From: Brevibacillus sp. JNUCC-41
Lineage (GTDB): Bacteria > Bacillota > Bacilli > Bacillales > DSM-1321
NCBI RefSeq assembly: GCF_014844095.1
Contig: NZ_CP062163.1
Span: 3,753,501-3,817,500, forward strand
Reading direction: 5' to 3'
DNA length: 64,000 nucleotides
Position numbers and translations under genes: made by a program. Positions 8,744-19,098 of the stretch are shown piece after piece; the first letter of the stretch is position 1; each line of letters begins with the position of its first letter. The notes beneath the pieces were generated by a model. That model was not told the DNA's origin and did not search any database. It saw only the letters and a program-made list of their open reading frames with translations.

Positions 8744-8902
8744 CTATTTTGATATGTTCATTTGAAATTTGTACAACAACTTATCTAACTCTTGACTAGA
8801 TTTAATAGTTTCGGGGTGAGAAAGGCCTAGTAACATACCGATTTCAATTAAACGAGTTCTCAAGTAATCAATCTTACTTATCATTTCGTTAAGTGATAAC
8901 AT
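8744..8902 (-). CDS. Spo0E-like aspartyl-phosphate phosphatase
   Basis: A 52-residue protein matching the Spo0E family: an N-terminal helix (ISKIDYLRTRLIEIG), the GLSHPETIKSSQELDKLL segment with the signature Ser-Gln-Glu-Leu-Asp. Members dephosphorylate Spo0A~P or related response regulators and delay sporulation. The start has an AAGGATA sequence some bases upstream. It is monocistronic, with its own terminator. Too short to be found by length filters, but the family pattern is clear. Confidence 0.8.
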   Translation of the reverse strand: MLSLNEMISKIDYLRTRLIEIGMLLGLSHPETIKSSQELDKLLYKFQMNISK

Positions 8903-8972
8903 TAATATTCATATCCTTTTTCTTGTTAATTTAAAAATTTGCTTAATAAGTAACATTTTATTCAGGGATAGC

Positions 8973-9028
8973 GTTTAATGCTGAGGAATTGGGCTTTTAA
9001 TATTGTAATTTTCCTTAACGTTGTAATA
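8973..9028. repeat. Dispersed ~55-bp repeat, copy 1
   Basis: The stretch starting TTTAATGCTGAGGAATTGGG matches 60751-60803 with few differences. At the second site it forms the right arm of a perfect terminator hairpin; here the left arm is lost. Probably the end of a mobile or duplicated segment. The gap 8903-9171 shows no coding signal otherwise. Confidence 0.5.
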
Positions 9029-9171
9029 TACCAGAAGCATAAACACCAAAATGATTATTTATTTCTTTTACATCTGTTTATGCAAGGTGGAATCTCACTC
9101 CGCAATTTCGCGATTAACGGTAATAATCATACATCTTTTAAAATGCCTTTTTGATTCTATTTCCAAACAAT

Positions 9172-9864
9172 CTATTCAACTGTTAGTAGCTGCTCGAAGA
9201 AAGCACCGATTTCCAGTTCCCGATCAATAAAATGTATCTCCAGAATCCAATCTCGCGGTTGTCCGTTCTTATCAGGTTCTCTCATCGAAACATTATTGTC
9301 AGGATGAATATAGTTTTCAACTTCTTCTCCTTGGACTCGTTCGTGAGGAAACTCACCAATCAGATGACCAGCATGTGGACCTCCATATTCCCATCCATAT
9401 TTTTTGGCAAGATCACAAGCAAATGAGAAGAGTTCACTGCCTGTGATAGTAGGATTGGATTGAAAGAAGGCTTTTCCCTCTTCCCAAGCCTGTTCAATAT
9501 CATTACGTAGTTTTAATTTGACTGGATCTCCTCCAAGGACGTATGTCCGGCCAAAATCAGCTTCCCAATCTTCAAAGATGGGACCAAAGTCAAGAAAGAT
9601 TATATCTTCATCCGACACGGTTAAATCTGGTGGATTTTCTCTATAAGGATATAATGTATTCCTTCCAGCTCGCACAATGCGTTTATGCCAATATTTCTTG
9701 ATTCCATACATTTGAAAGGCCAATTCATAAATTTCTCGATTGATTTGTTTTTCAGTTACACCACCACGTAGTATCCCTTTTTCTTCAATGGCTCTGAATA
9801 GTTCTTCAGCCTTCCTTTCAGCTTTTCGTAATGCTAAATGTCTCTTATCTAGGGAATGATTCAA
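9172..9864 (-). CDS. M24-family metallopeptidase (Xaa-Pro aminopeptidase-like)
   Basis: 230 residues, just the pita-bread catalytic domain without the N-terminal domain of full-length aminopeptidase P. The five metal ligands are in place: Asp92 (FLDFGP), Asp103 (EADFGRTY), His167 (HAGHLIGEFPHE), Glu209 (WILEIHF) and Glu224 (GAFFEQLL). It should bind two metal ions and could cleave a peptide bond near proline or a creatine-like amide, but members of this short form are often uncharacterised. It is the third gene of a leftward set with ferredoxin reductase and ferredoxin, 40 bp after the ferredoxin gene. Confidence 0.8.
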   Translation of the reverse strand: MNHSLDKRHLALRKAERKAEELFRAIEEKGILRGGVTEKQINREIYELAFQMYGIKKYWHKRIVRAGRNTLYPYRENPPDLTVSDEDIIFLDFGPIFEDWEADFGRTYVLGGDPVKLKLRNDIEQAWEEGKAFFQSNPTITGSELFSFACDLAKKYGWEYGGPHAGHLIGEFPHERVQGEEVENYIHPDNNVSMREPDKNGQPRDWILEIHFIDRELEIGAFFEQLLTVE

Positions 9865-9904
9865 AACAATCTCTCACCTTTCATAATAATATCTTGTGAA
9901 ATTA

Positions 9905-11207
<1,303 letters not shown>

Positions 11208-11544
11208 CTCATTTCACCTCTGCTCATTTTGGATCCCGTAAATAATTACTTTTTATTCGCAACTGCCTCTTTTTTAACCGGTACCTGATAATACAAATAA
11301 AGCTCTTTTCTATTGGAGAAGATACCACTGCTTTCATATGCATATTGTTCAACTTATAAAGATCTAGACTCCATTTTTGTGGGATTAAAATAATTAGATG
11401 ATGCATTTCATATCAACTCACTCCTTTTTTGCCACTTGCTTTTTTTCTATTAACTTGACTATAATGCTTATAATCAAATTAGTAAAACGCATGTTTTTCA
11501 TTATATTAATTAGAATCTTTCATGAAAAGAGAGTGAATAGTAAT
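11208..11544. promoter_or_regulatory. Divergent intergenic region between the reductase and a LysR gene
   Basis: This AT-rich 337-bp stretch separates two outward genes and must hold both promoters. I see no perfect LysR-type T-N11-A palindrome that stands out, and no convincing small gene. Confidence 0.35.
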
Positions 11545-12450
11545 ATGATTATTACTCAATACGAAGCCTTTTTGAAAACCATAGAGTTGAAAAGCTTAAC
11601 AAGGGCAGCCGAGGTACTAGGTTATACCCAATCTGGTATCAGCCATATGCTCAACGCCTTAGAAACAAGTTGTGGTTTTAAATTACTTACCCGTGACCGT
11701 TCAGGGGTTCGCATCACCTCAGAAGGACAGCAATTATTTCCGTATTTTCAGTCAGTTTGTAATAGTCATAAAATTCTATCTGAAAAAATTAATGAAATGC
11801 ACAGACTGGAATCAGGGCTCATCAGAATTGGTACGTTCACAAGCGTGTCGGTACAATGGCTGCCCAGTATTATCAAGAAGTTCAGGACCGATTATCCTAA
11901 AATACAATTCGAATTATTACACGGCACTAACGAGGAAATTGAAGAATGGATTATTCAAGGACGTGTTGATTGTGCTTTTATACTGCTACCTTCAACCAAG
12001 CAATTAGAAACTATATTCCTTAAGAGAGATCCTTTTGTCGCTGTTTTACCAGAAAATCACCCACATGCCAAAAATGCCTTTTTCCCCATTTCATCATTAT
12101 CAAAATATCCGTATATTAAGATAGATGAAAGAGATGATGATAAAATTTCAGAGATATTTAAAATTCATCAAATTAATCCAGATGTTCATTTTGTTGAAGA
12201 TGATGTTTACGCAATCATTGCAATGGTTGAAAACGGATTGGGAATAAGTATATTACCGGAATTAGTACTGAAAAATACATCACAAAAAATAATCAGCAAG
12301 GAATTGGAAAACCCCGCATACAGAGACTTAGCGATTGCATTTAAGGACAAAAGTTTAATTTCGGACTCAGCACAGAAATTCTTAACGTATATACAATTAT
12401 GGATTTCCGAAGAGTATGGATTGCAAACCTTATCTGATAATAATCTTTAA
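11545..12450 (+). CDS. LysR-family transcriptional regulator
   Basis: About 301 residues: a LysR helix-turn-helix (SLTRAAEVLGYTQSGISHML) followed by a two-lobed ligand domain ending in a GLGISILPELV segment, typical of this family. The ATG at 11545 is chosen because the conserved family start (ITQYEAFLKTIELKSLT) begins there, preceded by an AGAGAGTG element; the longer frame upstream is a hydrophobic out-of-family extension. It is divergent from the ferredoxin reductase, ferredoxin and M24 peptidase genes and is the likely regulator of that set. Inducer unknown. Confidence 0.88.
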   Translation: MIITQYEAFLKTIELKSLTRAAEVLGYTQSGISHMLNALETSCGFKLLTRDRSGVRITSEGQQLFPYFQSVCNSHKILSEKINEMHRLESGLIRIGTFTSVSVQWLPSIIKKFRTDYPKIQFELLHGTNEEIEEWIIQGRVDCAFILLPSTKQLETIFLKRDPFVAVLPENHPHAKNAFFPISSLSKYPYIKIDERDDDKISEIFKIHQINPDVHFVEDDVYAIIAMVENGLGISILPELVLKNTSQKIISKELENPAYRDLAIAFKDKSLISDSAQKFLTYIQLWISEEYGLQTLSDNNL

Positions 12451-12625
12451 CTATATTGACTGTTAAATAAGATTATAGTAACTACTCAAATAAACAAATC
12501 GATTTAAATAGGATATTTGACACCAGCTGAGGTCATGCTAAAAAAGTAGAATTAATAATAAATTGAAAAAGAGAAAAATGAACCTCCATGTGAAGTGAAC
12601 CCAAAAAGGTAGAGACTTTATATAC

Positions 12626-12720
12626 TTAGGCAGCCTTGAGGGCATGAACCCGGTAATTTACCGGGCTCATGCCTTTCTTACGATTAGTCAATGTCTTTGT
12701 TTGGATTAATTTATTAGTAT
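12626..12720 (-). pseudogene. C-terminal relic of an IS3-family transposase (OrfB)
   Basis: The minus strand encodes KKGMSPVNYRVHALKAA followed by a stop at 12628-12626, the usual end of IS3/IS150-type OrfB proteins. The rest of the protein is missing here. A matching upstream piece lies at 13405-13470, on the far side of an IS110 fragment. The remainder of 12451-12824 is non-coding. Confidence 0.6.
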
Positions 12721-12824
12721 TTAGAATGTACAGAGTGTTCAGGGTTACTAATAAGAATTGGGTGACGAATTTTACAACTTGGATTTTTTTACTAGGTCAT
12801 TTGATTATGTTATTATTTATAAAA

Positions 12825-13388
12825 CTATGATTTGGAGGCCAACCCGTAATCATAGTTCATATTGTGTGAAATAAGAAAGAAGATGTTCTTCAAAAGCTTA
12901 TTCACACAGGCGATGGACGCATCTTTATGACATTTGTTATAGGGTTGCGTTTTTAATTTGTCGTAATACTCAACGATATGATTCTGTCCGTAACGTCTCT
13001 GCTTAATCATGTTCTGAATTATTAGGAACAACAGTTTTCGTAAGTGTTTATTACCACGCTTATTAATTTTGTCCTTAAAATAGGTTTTTCCTGATTGGAA
13101 TCGGCGTATGTCAATACCCGCATAAGCATTTAATTGTTTGTTATTCTCAAAACGGTGGTTGTCTCCGATTTCTGCTATTAAGCGAACGGCTGTATTGGGG
13201 CCAATGCCAGGAAAACTCAAGATCACCTTGTATTCGCTGCGTTTTTCTGCTAATTGGACCATATCATTAATACATTGTTTCTTCTGTTGGAGAAGTTCTT
13301 GATAACGTCTAGCATATGACCGTAGTTGCTCGCACAAAACATTCGATGAAGAAACAGCTGGATAGGACTGCAATGCCTTGGTCCGCAC
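12825..13388 (-). pseudogene. IS110-family transposase, C-terminal fragment
   Basis: 187 codons matching the C-terminal half of IS110/IS1111 transposases: the helix-hairpin-helix segment LSFPGIGPNTAVRLIAEIGD, QLNAYAGID and the KRGNKHLRKLLF motif. The N-terminal RuvC-like DEDD catalytic domain is absent, so the element cannot move by itself. It appears to sit within an IS3 transposase gene, parts of which flank it. Confidence 0.75.
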
Positions 13389-13404
13389 TACTAATCTTAG
13401 TATG

Positions 13405-13470
13405 TTTTAATTTTACCTTGATTCGTTGATGATTGTAGTAATGGATATATTCTTCTAGTTTTGCCCTCTT
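13405..13470 (-). pseudogene. IS3-family OrfB fragment
   Basis: The minus strand reads KLEEYIHYYNHQRIKVKLK, the conserved stretch just before the C-terminal PVNYR motif of IS3 OrfB proteins. Together with 12626-12720 it makes one interrupted gene. The rest of 13471-13714 has no coding signal; a weak hairpin lies at 13595-13628. Confidence 0.55.
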
Positions 13471-13714
13471 GGGTAAAGGGAATCAATTAAAAAAAAAGAG
13501 AAAATCAACATAAAGCTCTAGAAAAAATTACAAAATACTAAAATGTAATTATAATCATATTATTCAGTTAATTTTTTCACACTCACCCTGAATTGCTACG
13601 GGCATTGGTTATCGTCTATGAACGTAGCAACGGACCGTGGAAACATTTTTAAAAAGTATTGAACTTGGGGAAAGCAGTCTATAAAAGGCCTTAATCCCTT
13701 AAGGAGGAGAAAAA

Positions 13715-14533
13715 GTGAGTCGAACGAAAAGCATCATTTCACTTAAAAACATTATCTGGAGACGAAATGGAAAGCTGTTATTGAATGGGGTTTCATGGGA
13801 GGTCCAAAAAGGGGAACATTGGGCTCTTCTAGGACTAAATGGATCAGGGAAAACATCTCTTTTAAAAATGATTACAGGTTATCAATGGCCGAATAGTGGT
13901 GAAGTGTCCGTTTTAGGAAATCTTTTTGGAAAAACGAATATTCCTGAACTGCGGAAATCCATCGGCTGGGTCAGTTCCTCATTAGATCAGGAATATCAGT
14001 CACGCCCAAATGATACAGCACTTGAAGTAGTCCTAAGCGGAAAATTTGCTTCAATTGGATTATATGAGGAAATTACAGAGGAAGATGTAAAGAAAGCAAA
14101 AGCATTACTTGACCAATTCAGAATCAAACTTTTATCTAACCAATTTATCCACACACTCTCTCAAGGTGAAAAAAGAAAAGTAATGATTGCAAGGGCCCTC
14201 ATGTCTTCACCGCAATTATTAATCTTAGATGAGCCTTGCAATGGACTGGATATTTACTCTAAAGAAGAGCTATTAACATCTATTGAAGATATGACTGCTG
14301 TACCAAACGGCCCAACCATTTTATATGTTACACATCATATTGAAGAAATTGTACCATCTATAACCCATGCTATGTTAATCAATTCGGGGAACGTTATGGA
14401 TAAAGGAGAAAAAAGGGACGTATTAACCGAATCATTATTGGAAAAGACCTTTCATGTCCCAGTCAAAGTAGAATGGGAGAATGAGCGTCCCTGGATCCGG
14501 ATAAAATCCCTGTTATTAAATGAAAAAAAATAA
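13715..14533 (+). CDS. ABC transporter ATP-binding protein, stand-alone
   Basis: A 272-residue ABC ATPase with Walker A GLNGSGKT (40-47), signature LSQGE (148-152) and Walker B LLILDEP (168-174) followed by the switch His in THHIEE. The GTG start has a strong AAGGAGGAG ribosome site. It resembles the YlmA/ModF-like group of single ATPases. No membrane permease or binding protein is adjacent, so its partner is unknown. The final 390 bp plus about 120 bp of downstream DNA are duplicated at 39203-39709 as a pseudogene. Confidence 0.8.
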   Translation: MSRTKSIISLKNIIWRRNGKLLLNGVSWEVQKGEHWALLGLNGSGKTSLLKMITGYQWPNSGEVSVLGNLFGKTNIPELRKSIGWVSSSLDQEYQSRPNDTALEVVLSGKFASIGLYEEITEEDVKKAKALLDQFRIKLLSNQFIHTLSQGEKRKVMIARALMSSPQLLILDEPCNGLDIYSKEELLTSIEDMTAVPNGPTILYVTHHIEEIVPSITHAMLINSGNVMDKGEKRDVLTESLLEKTFHVPVKVEWENERPWIRIKSLLLNEKK

Positions 14534-14653
14534 ACCTATTATGTTGAAGAGTAAAGTAAAGCAATCGTAATACTAAAACTTCAAGATGAATATAGATTAC
14601 TTTCCATTGGAGGGCCTAATTAAATAACTTAATTTAGTGAGTCATAATCATAC
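14141..14653 (+). repeat. ~510-bp duplicated segment, copy 1 (ABC gene end and flank)
   Basis: From within the ABC gene (around codon 143) to the AT-rich flank ending near GTCATAAT, this stretch is nearly identical to 39203-39709. Homology starts and stops abruptly on both sides. Confidence 0.75.
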
Positions 14654-14740
14654 TCGTTAGGACATCATTTATCACAATAATGGTAGGTATCTCTATAAGG
14701 GAGTACTATACTTGGCATTGTTATGTGCTCTCAAACTAAA

Positions 14741-14770
14741 AGGCGAAGACTAGAAATCTTCTCCTTTTTT
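14741..14770 (-). terminator. Terminator after XerS-like relic 1
   Basis: The arms AGGCGAAGA (14741-14749) and TCTTCTCCT (14757-14765) pair with minor mismatch around CTAGAAA, and T/A tracts flank the stem. The same structure follows the second XerS relic at 31230-31258. Confidence 0.5.
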
Positions 14771-15276
14771 TAATCCTTTTCACGATAATTGGTTCTTCTC
14801 TCTCCCAGCAGTTTCGCAGCCTTTTTAGCCTTCTCCTGTTCAGGGTTTGTATAGAGGGCAGCCGTTGTGGTTGAAGTATGACCGAGTTGAGTCATCAGCA
14901 AATGAATATCTCCTGATGCTCCATTAAGTTCGCCCCATAGGTATGCCTCAGTTTGTGTGGGGAATGGATTTATTGGACTTAAAGGCCTTCGTGTATTTCT
15001 TTACTAAAGCCTCAATGGCGCGGTTGGAAAGGGGGGCTCCATCATTCACCCTCGTCAAGAATACATAGGCCGCATCATCGTTTGATCCCCTATAACGTTC
15101 CAATCGCACAGCTAGGTAATCTTTTATGTCCTGCATGGACGGAGGAGAGACTTCCACTACATCCTTTTTTCCACCCTTACGTAATACATGTATCTGTTTT
15201 TCCTCGAAATCCAAGTCTCGTAGCCTTAAGTCGGATAAATCATTCACCCGATGACGGATATTCTGTTTAACCAAAG
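14770..15276 (-). pseudogene. XerS-like tyrosine recombinase, C-terminal half (relic 1)
   Basis: On the minus strand the catalytic half of a XerS-type recombinase is recognisable: LRLRDLDFEEKQIHVLRKGG, then SNRAIEALVKKYTKAF, then after a small frameshift near 14955 the box LRHTYG, MTQLGHTSTTTAALYTNPEQ and a lysine-rich end. The N-terminal DNA-binding half and the first catalytic Arg region are missing, and the frame is shifted, so it is dead. Longer and shorter relics of the same gene lie at 31257-32082 and 40007-40107. Confidence 0.75.
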
Positions 15277-15296
15277 CTAGCAGAGAATGACATTAA

Positions 15297-15875
15297 CCGG
15301 AAATCGTTGATTTAAGGGATAATGTGTAGCCTAACACTGAATTAGCGGCAAAAGAAATGGATGTAACTTATTCCGGCATGTTTCTTATATGAAGGAATTA
15401 AATCGAAACAAAAATGCCGAACTTGTACCAGTGGAACCAATCTATTTTGCCAATTATGGTGTATATTCCAAAGAATACAATCGATAAATTTTCAGAGAGT
15501 GCCGCCATTGCGATTGCAAATGATGTATCGAACATTGATCGTTCATTATCATTGCTGGCAAAGCATAAAATGATCACGCTAAAGGAAAAAAAGAGTCCAT
15601 ACTATACAATATATGATATTACGGAGAACCCTAAAAATTATAAATTTAAAGAAGTGGATTTTTTATGCTGGAGAGAACGTATGATGAAGCAGATGCTATC
15701 GTGATAATCCTGCTTACGTGCACCAGTGGGTTTGACAAAAAAATGACGCTCTTCTCATAAAGGATGATGAAAATCAATGGTAGCGCGCTAGGATAACGTT
15801 GATTCTGGGCCAGTTCAAAAGCTGGCAAAGGCTCTGACAAGCCCAGAGGTACGCAAATATTCAGAAGAAAAGTGA
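15297..15875 (+). pseudogene. Decayed MetQ/NlpA-type substrate-binding lipoprotein
   Basis: Pieces of a methionine-ABC-type binding protein can be followed through several frames: PNTELAAKEMDV, then NAELVPVEPIYFANYGVYSK, then the open stretch ESAAIAIANDVSNIDRSLSL and TIYDITENPKNYKFKEVDF, then KLAKALTSPEVRKYSEEK. These match the NlpA-family order, but there are at least three frameshifts or stops and the lipoprotein N-terminus is gone. The partner MetN and MetP genes are not nearby. The gap 15876-16145 shows nothing I can identify. Confidence 0.65.
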
Positions 15876-16145
15876 AAGGGCCATGTTAACATGACAGCCT
15901 GCGAAAATTCAACCAAGACTAACTCTGAATAGAAGCAGGAGCCGAAAATCCAATATCCACCTATCAATTGAAAACTATACAAAGGCTGAATGCGGTACAG
16001 TAGGGGAGATCTGTTTAGTTGACAAGATCATAAGCTCCTCGGGCAGGTACGTTCTACCCCGGCTACCGTAATTATATTTGGATAATTAAAAATGGTCAAC
16101 CAGACATTAAAAAAAGGTTGTTAACCTATAGTGATTAAATCATAT

Positions 16146-17144
16146 TTAGCACCCACAGGATTTTCTAATCATTAGTGATGCAGGAATTTGAATGTGTCTG
16201 GAGTAAGATGGGTTATTTATTTTATTTAAGAGTACATCAAAGGCGGTTTGACCAACTGTTTCTGAAGACATACTAATATTAGTAATCGGAGGGCAAGTGA
16301 TATTTGCTGCTGGAAAATCTCCAAAACCTATTAGAGCTATATCCTCAGGGCATTTAAGTGAAAGGGCCGTTAATCCTTGTATAGCACCAACTGTCATTAA
16401 GTCGTTTAATATAAATAATGAGGTAATTTGTTTTTCACGATTAATTAAATATTTAGTTGCTTTCAGCCCGCCTTCCACCGTAGCATTTCCAAGTTCTAGG
16501 TAACTTTCATTATAAGTAAAATTGTAATCCTTTAAGGCAGCCTTATAGCCTTCAATTCTTCCAGTAGTAGAAGTGACATCTGCTTTGGCATAGATTAACC
16601 CTATATGGTGATGACCGTGTTGTAATAAATGAACAGTTGCATCATACCCAGCTTGAAAATCATCCATCGTCACTTTTGGGATTAGCGGCAAATTTGGATC
16701 ATATCGAAGCACTTGAATAATTGGAATATTTTGTTCTATGTACTTTTTTAAATATTGTGAGTCCATCTTAGAAGGAGTGATAATAATCCCATCTACCATA
16801 TGGGAGCTGAGAAGTTTAATTGTTTCCTTCTCGTATTCTTGATCTTCAATTGTGTTGATAAAAAGCATCTGATAGCCTAATTCCCGAGCTCGTTTTCCTA
16901 CTCCATTCACAATTCCTGATACATGAGAGTCCGGAAATGATGAAACAACTAAACCAGCCGTTTTAGTTTTTAGATTTCTTAAGTTCTTCGCTCTGATATC
17001 AGGGACATAATTATATTTATCAATTATTCCTTTGATTAGTTTAGTCTTATCTTCCGAGATATTCTTTGTCCCATTCATGACATGGGACACTGTAGCGGTA
17101 GAAACCCCAGCTTCTCTTGCAATATCTTTTATTGTTATTTTCAT
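16146..17144 (-). CDS. LacI/GalR-family transcriptional regulator
   Basis: 332 residues with the LacI N-terminal helix-turn-helix (TIKDIAREAGVSTATVSHVM), hinge, and a periplasmic-binding-protein-like ligand domain (GLVVSSFPDSHVSGIVNGVG). It is divergent from the island starting with the MHS transporter. Two copies of GTTAATCGTTT lie in the divergent region, one just before its own start (17171) and one at 17339, suggesting autoregulation and control of the transporter operon. The effector is unknown; LacI regulators normally sense sugars or sugar derivatives. Confidence 0.9.
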   Translation of the reverse strand: MKITIKDIAREAGVSTATVSHVMNGTKNISEDKTKLIKGIIDKYNYVPDIRAKNLRNLKTKTAGLVVSSFPDSHVSGIVNGVGKRARELGYQMLFINTIEDQEYEKETIKLLSSHMVDGIIITPSKMDSQYLKKYIEQNIPIIQVLRYDPNLPLIPKVTMDDFQAGYDATVHLLQHGHHHIGLIYAKADVTSTTGRIEGYKAALKDYNFTYNESYLELGNATVEGGLKATKYLINREKQITSLFILNDLMTVGAIQGLTALSLKCPEDIALIGFGDFPAANITCPPITNISMSSETVGQTAFDVLLNKINNPSYSRHIQIPASLMIRKSCGC

Positions 17145-17170
17145 TTAATCTCCCTACCATCTTCCATAAA

Positions 17171-17184
17171 GTTAATCGTTTTTC
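17171..17184. promoter_or_regulatory. Candidate LacI-type operator near the lacI-like gene start
   Basis: GTTAATCGTTTTTC keeps the central CG with flanking AA/TT pattern of LacI-family sites and shares GTTAATCGTTT with the second site at 17339. It lies 27 bp before the regulator's start codon. Confidence 0.45.
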
Positions 17185-17338
17185 TCTGTAGACAATTATT
17201 AATTAGTAATTTACCATATATTTTTTGGGAAAACAACGAAACGATCAATAAAATACAGTTATTCGTATAAAATTTTCAATAAAATGAAATATTTGTATTG
17301 AATTATCCGAATATTTTTGTTATTTTTTTATAAATAAG

Positions 17339-17352
17339 GTTAATCGTTTAAC
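17339..17352. promoter_or_regulatory. Candidate LacI-type operator, second copy
   Basis: GTTAATCGTTTAAC is an almost perfect palindrome centred on CG. It lies in the 570-bp divergent region between the LacI gene and the MHS transporter operon. Confidence 0.5.
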
Positions 17353-17563
17353 TTTATCAACAAATTTAGGGATTTATTTTCGATTTGAGGAGCTTTTATT
17401 AAATATATAGAAAAATAATTGAAATCAATGTTTATTTGTTAAATTTGAAAGAAGGTTTCTTAGTTTATCATTTTGAGTTGAAGTATTGTGATTCTTCAGA
17501 AAAATAGTGTGAATATTTAGAAAATATATTGTTTCGAAAAAGGAAGTGTGGTTTAATATAATT

Positions 17564-17586
17564 ATTGGTTGGGTCACCCAACCAAT
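17564..17586. promoter_or_regulatory. Island operator site 1 (GntR-type palindrome)
   Basis: ATTGGTTGGGT (17564-17574), one C, then ACCCAACCAAT (17576-17586) form a perfect 23-bp palindrome. Related sites lie at 22670, 26224, 27496 and 27646, in front of the other units of the island. The size and symmetry fit a FadR/GntR dimer; the GntR gene at 25474-26160 is the obvious candidate. Confidence 0.75.
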
Positions 17587-17657
17587 CAAGGGGGTGGAAG
17601 CTGATTTTGATAATAATATTTAATGATTGAAATAGTGATTGGTTTTCTTTTCGCAAT

Positions 17658-17671
17658 TGTAAGCGCTTTAA
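17658..17671. promoter_or_regulatory. cre site (carbon catabolite control)
   Basis: TGTAAGCGCTTTAA fits the CcpA-binding cre consensus with one mismatch. It lies 45 bp before the MHS transporter start, so the island is probably repressed by preferred carbon sources. Confidence 0.65.
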
Positions 17672-17715
17672 ATGGTAGGGGGAGTAAACATCAATAGTAT
17701 AAGGAGAATGATGTG

Positions 17716-19047
17716 ATGAGTAGTAATGAAACCTCGATGAAGAGGGTAGCAGGTGCTAGCTTTGTAGGTGCATTGATGGAATGGTACGACTTCTTCCTTT
17801 ATGGGACTGCTTCGGCAATTGTATTAAACAAGTTATTTTTCCCGGATTTAGATCCAACGGTTGGTACTATAGCCGCTTTTGCATCATTTGCTATTGGTTT
17901 CTTAGCAAGGCCTCTTGGAGGACTAGTGTTTGGGCACTTTGGCGATAAAATAGGAAGGAAATCTATTCTTGTTATTACCCTTTTAATGATGGGCGGATCT
18001 ACATTTGCAATAGGTTTATTACCAACGTATGATTCAATCGGAGTATGGGCGCCAATCTTGTTAGTAGCCCTGCGTCTATTTCAAGGGTTTGCGCTCGGTG
18101 GAGAGTATGGAGGAGCTTCCTTGTTAATGATAGAACATGCCCCAAGAAATCAAAGAGGATTTTGGGGAGCATTATTACAATCCGCTACTCCTCTAGGTTT
18201 GTTGTTAGCTTCCGGTACTTTTACATTAGTAACTTTATTACCTGAAGCACAATTTCTAGCTTGGGGATGGCGGATTCCATTCGTCATCAGCATTATACTT
18301 TTGGGTGTAGGTACATTTATACGATTTAGCGTAAAGGAGACTCCTGCTTTTCAAGAACTAAAAGAGACTGGCAAGGAAGTAAAACTGCCAATAGTAGAAT
18401 TGTTTAGGGCATATCCGAAAAGTATTTTAATTGCATTTGGGGCAAGGATAGGTGAAACCGTAAGTTTTAATTTGTTCAACGTTTTTGTCATCTCTTATGT
18501 TAACACAAAATTAGGACTTTCAAGCAATGTAGCATTAACAGGAGTATTCGTAGCATCAGCAGTTGCAGTAGTCGTTTCACCCTTATTTGGTGCTTTATCT
18601 GATCGAATAGGTAGGAAACCAGTATATCTATTTGGGACATCCTTTTTAGTACTCTTCGCTTTCCCATTTTTCTCCTTAGTCAACTCAGGGGTTGCGGTTA
18701 TCATTTATCTAGCTATTACGCTAGGTTACGTTCTTGGTACAACAGCTTTATTTAGTATCCAATCGGTCTTTTTTACAGAAATGTTTGGTACCCATGTACG
18801 TTATAGTGGCTTGTCATTCGTATATCAAGTATCAGGTATTATTGGAGGGTTTACACCTCTAATTGCTTCATCATTATTGCTATGGGAAGGCGGAGTTTTA
18901 TACATTTCACTTTTCTTAGTATGTGCTTCGCTTATTTCTTTGATAGCTACTCTCTTTTCAAAAGAAACATTTAAAAAAGATATTTCAGAAATTGAAAAAC
19001 TAAAAAGTGAAGTTCATATAGAAGATGAAATTAAAATTTTAAAGTGA
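17716..19047 (+). CDS. MFS importer, metabolite:H+ symporter (MHS) family
   Basis: 443 residues with about 12 membrane segments and MHS signatures: EWYDFFLYG near the start, GDKIGRKSIL in the loop after the second segment, and LRLFQGFALGGEYGG in the fourth segment region. Relatives (ShiA, KgtP, ProP) import organic acids and zwitterions with protons. AAGGAG precedes the ATG at 17716; a GTG at 17713 is also possible. It is the first gene after the LacI-type site, the palindromic operator and the cre site, and leads the operon with the aldehyde and 3-hydroxyisobutyrate-type dehydrogenases. The context suggests uptake of a C3 sulfonate. Confidence 0.85.
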   Translation: MSSNETSMKRVAGASFVGALMEWYDFFLYGTASAIVLNKLFFPDLDPTVGTIAAFASFAIGFLARPLGGLVFGHFGDKIGRKSILVITLLMMGGSTFAIGLLPTYDSIGVWAPILLVALRLFQGFALGGEYGGASLLMIEHAPRNQRGFWGALLQSATPLGLLLASGTFTLVTLLPEAQFLAWGWRIPFVISIILLGVGTFIRFSVKETPAFQELKETGKEVKLPIVELFRAYPKSILIAFGARIGETVSFNLFNVFVISYVNTKLGLSSNVALTGVFVASAVAVVVSPLFGALSDRIGRKPVYLFGTSFLVLFAFPFFSLVNSGVAVIIYLAITLGYVLGTTALFSIQSVFFTEMFGTHVRYSGLSFVYQVSGIIGGFTPLIASSLLLWEGGVLYISLFLVCASLISLIATLFSKETFKKDISEIEKLKSEVHIEDEIKILK

Positions 19048-19098
19048 AAAATTATTTGAATATTCTACCATTAACTTTATTTAAAGGGGCGGAAAATC

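Noticed and set aside
11224-11406. 60-codon minus-strand ORF in the divergent region
   Set aside because: Sequence looks random and basic, without ribosome site; it lies in a region needed for two promoters.
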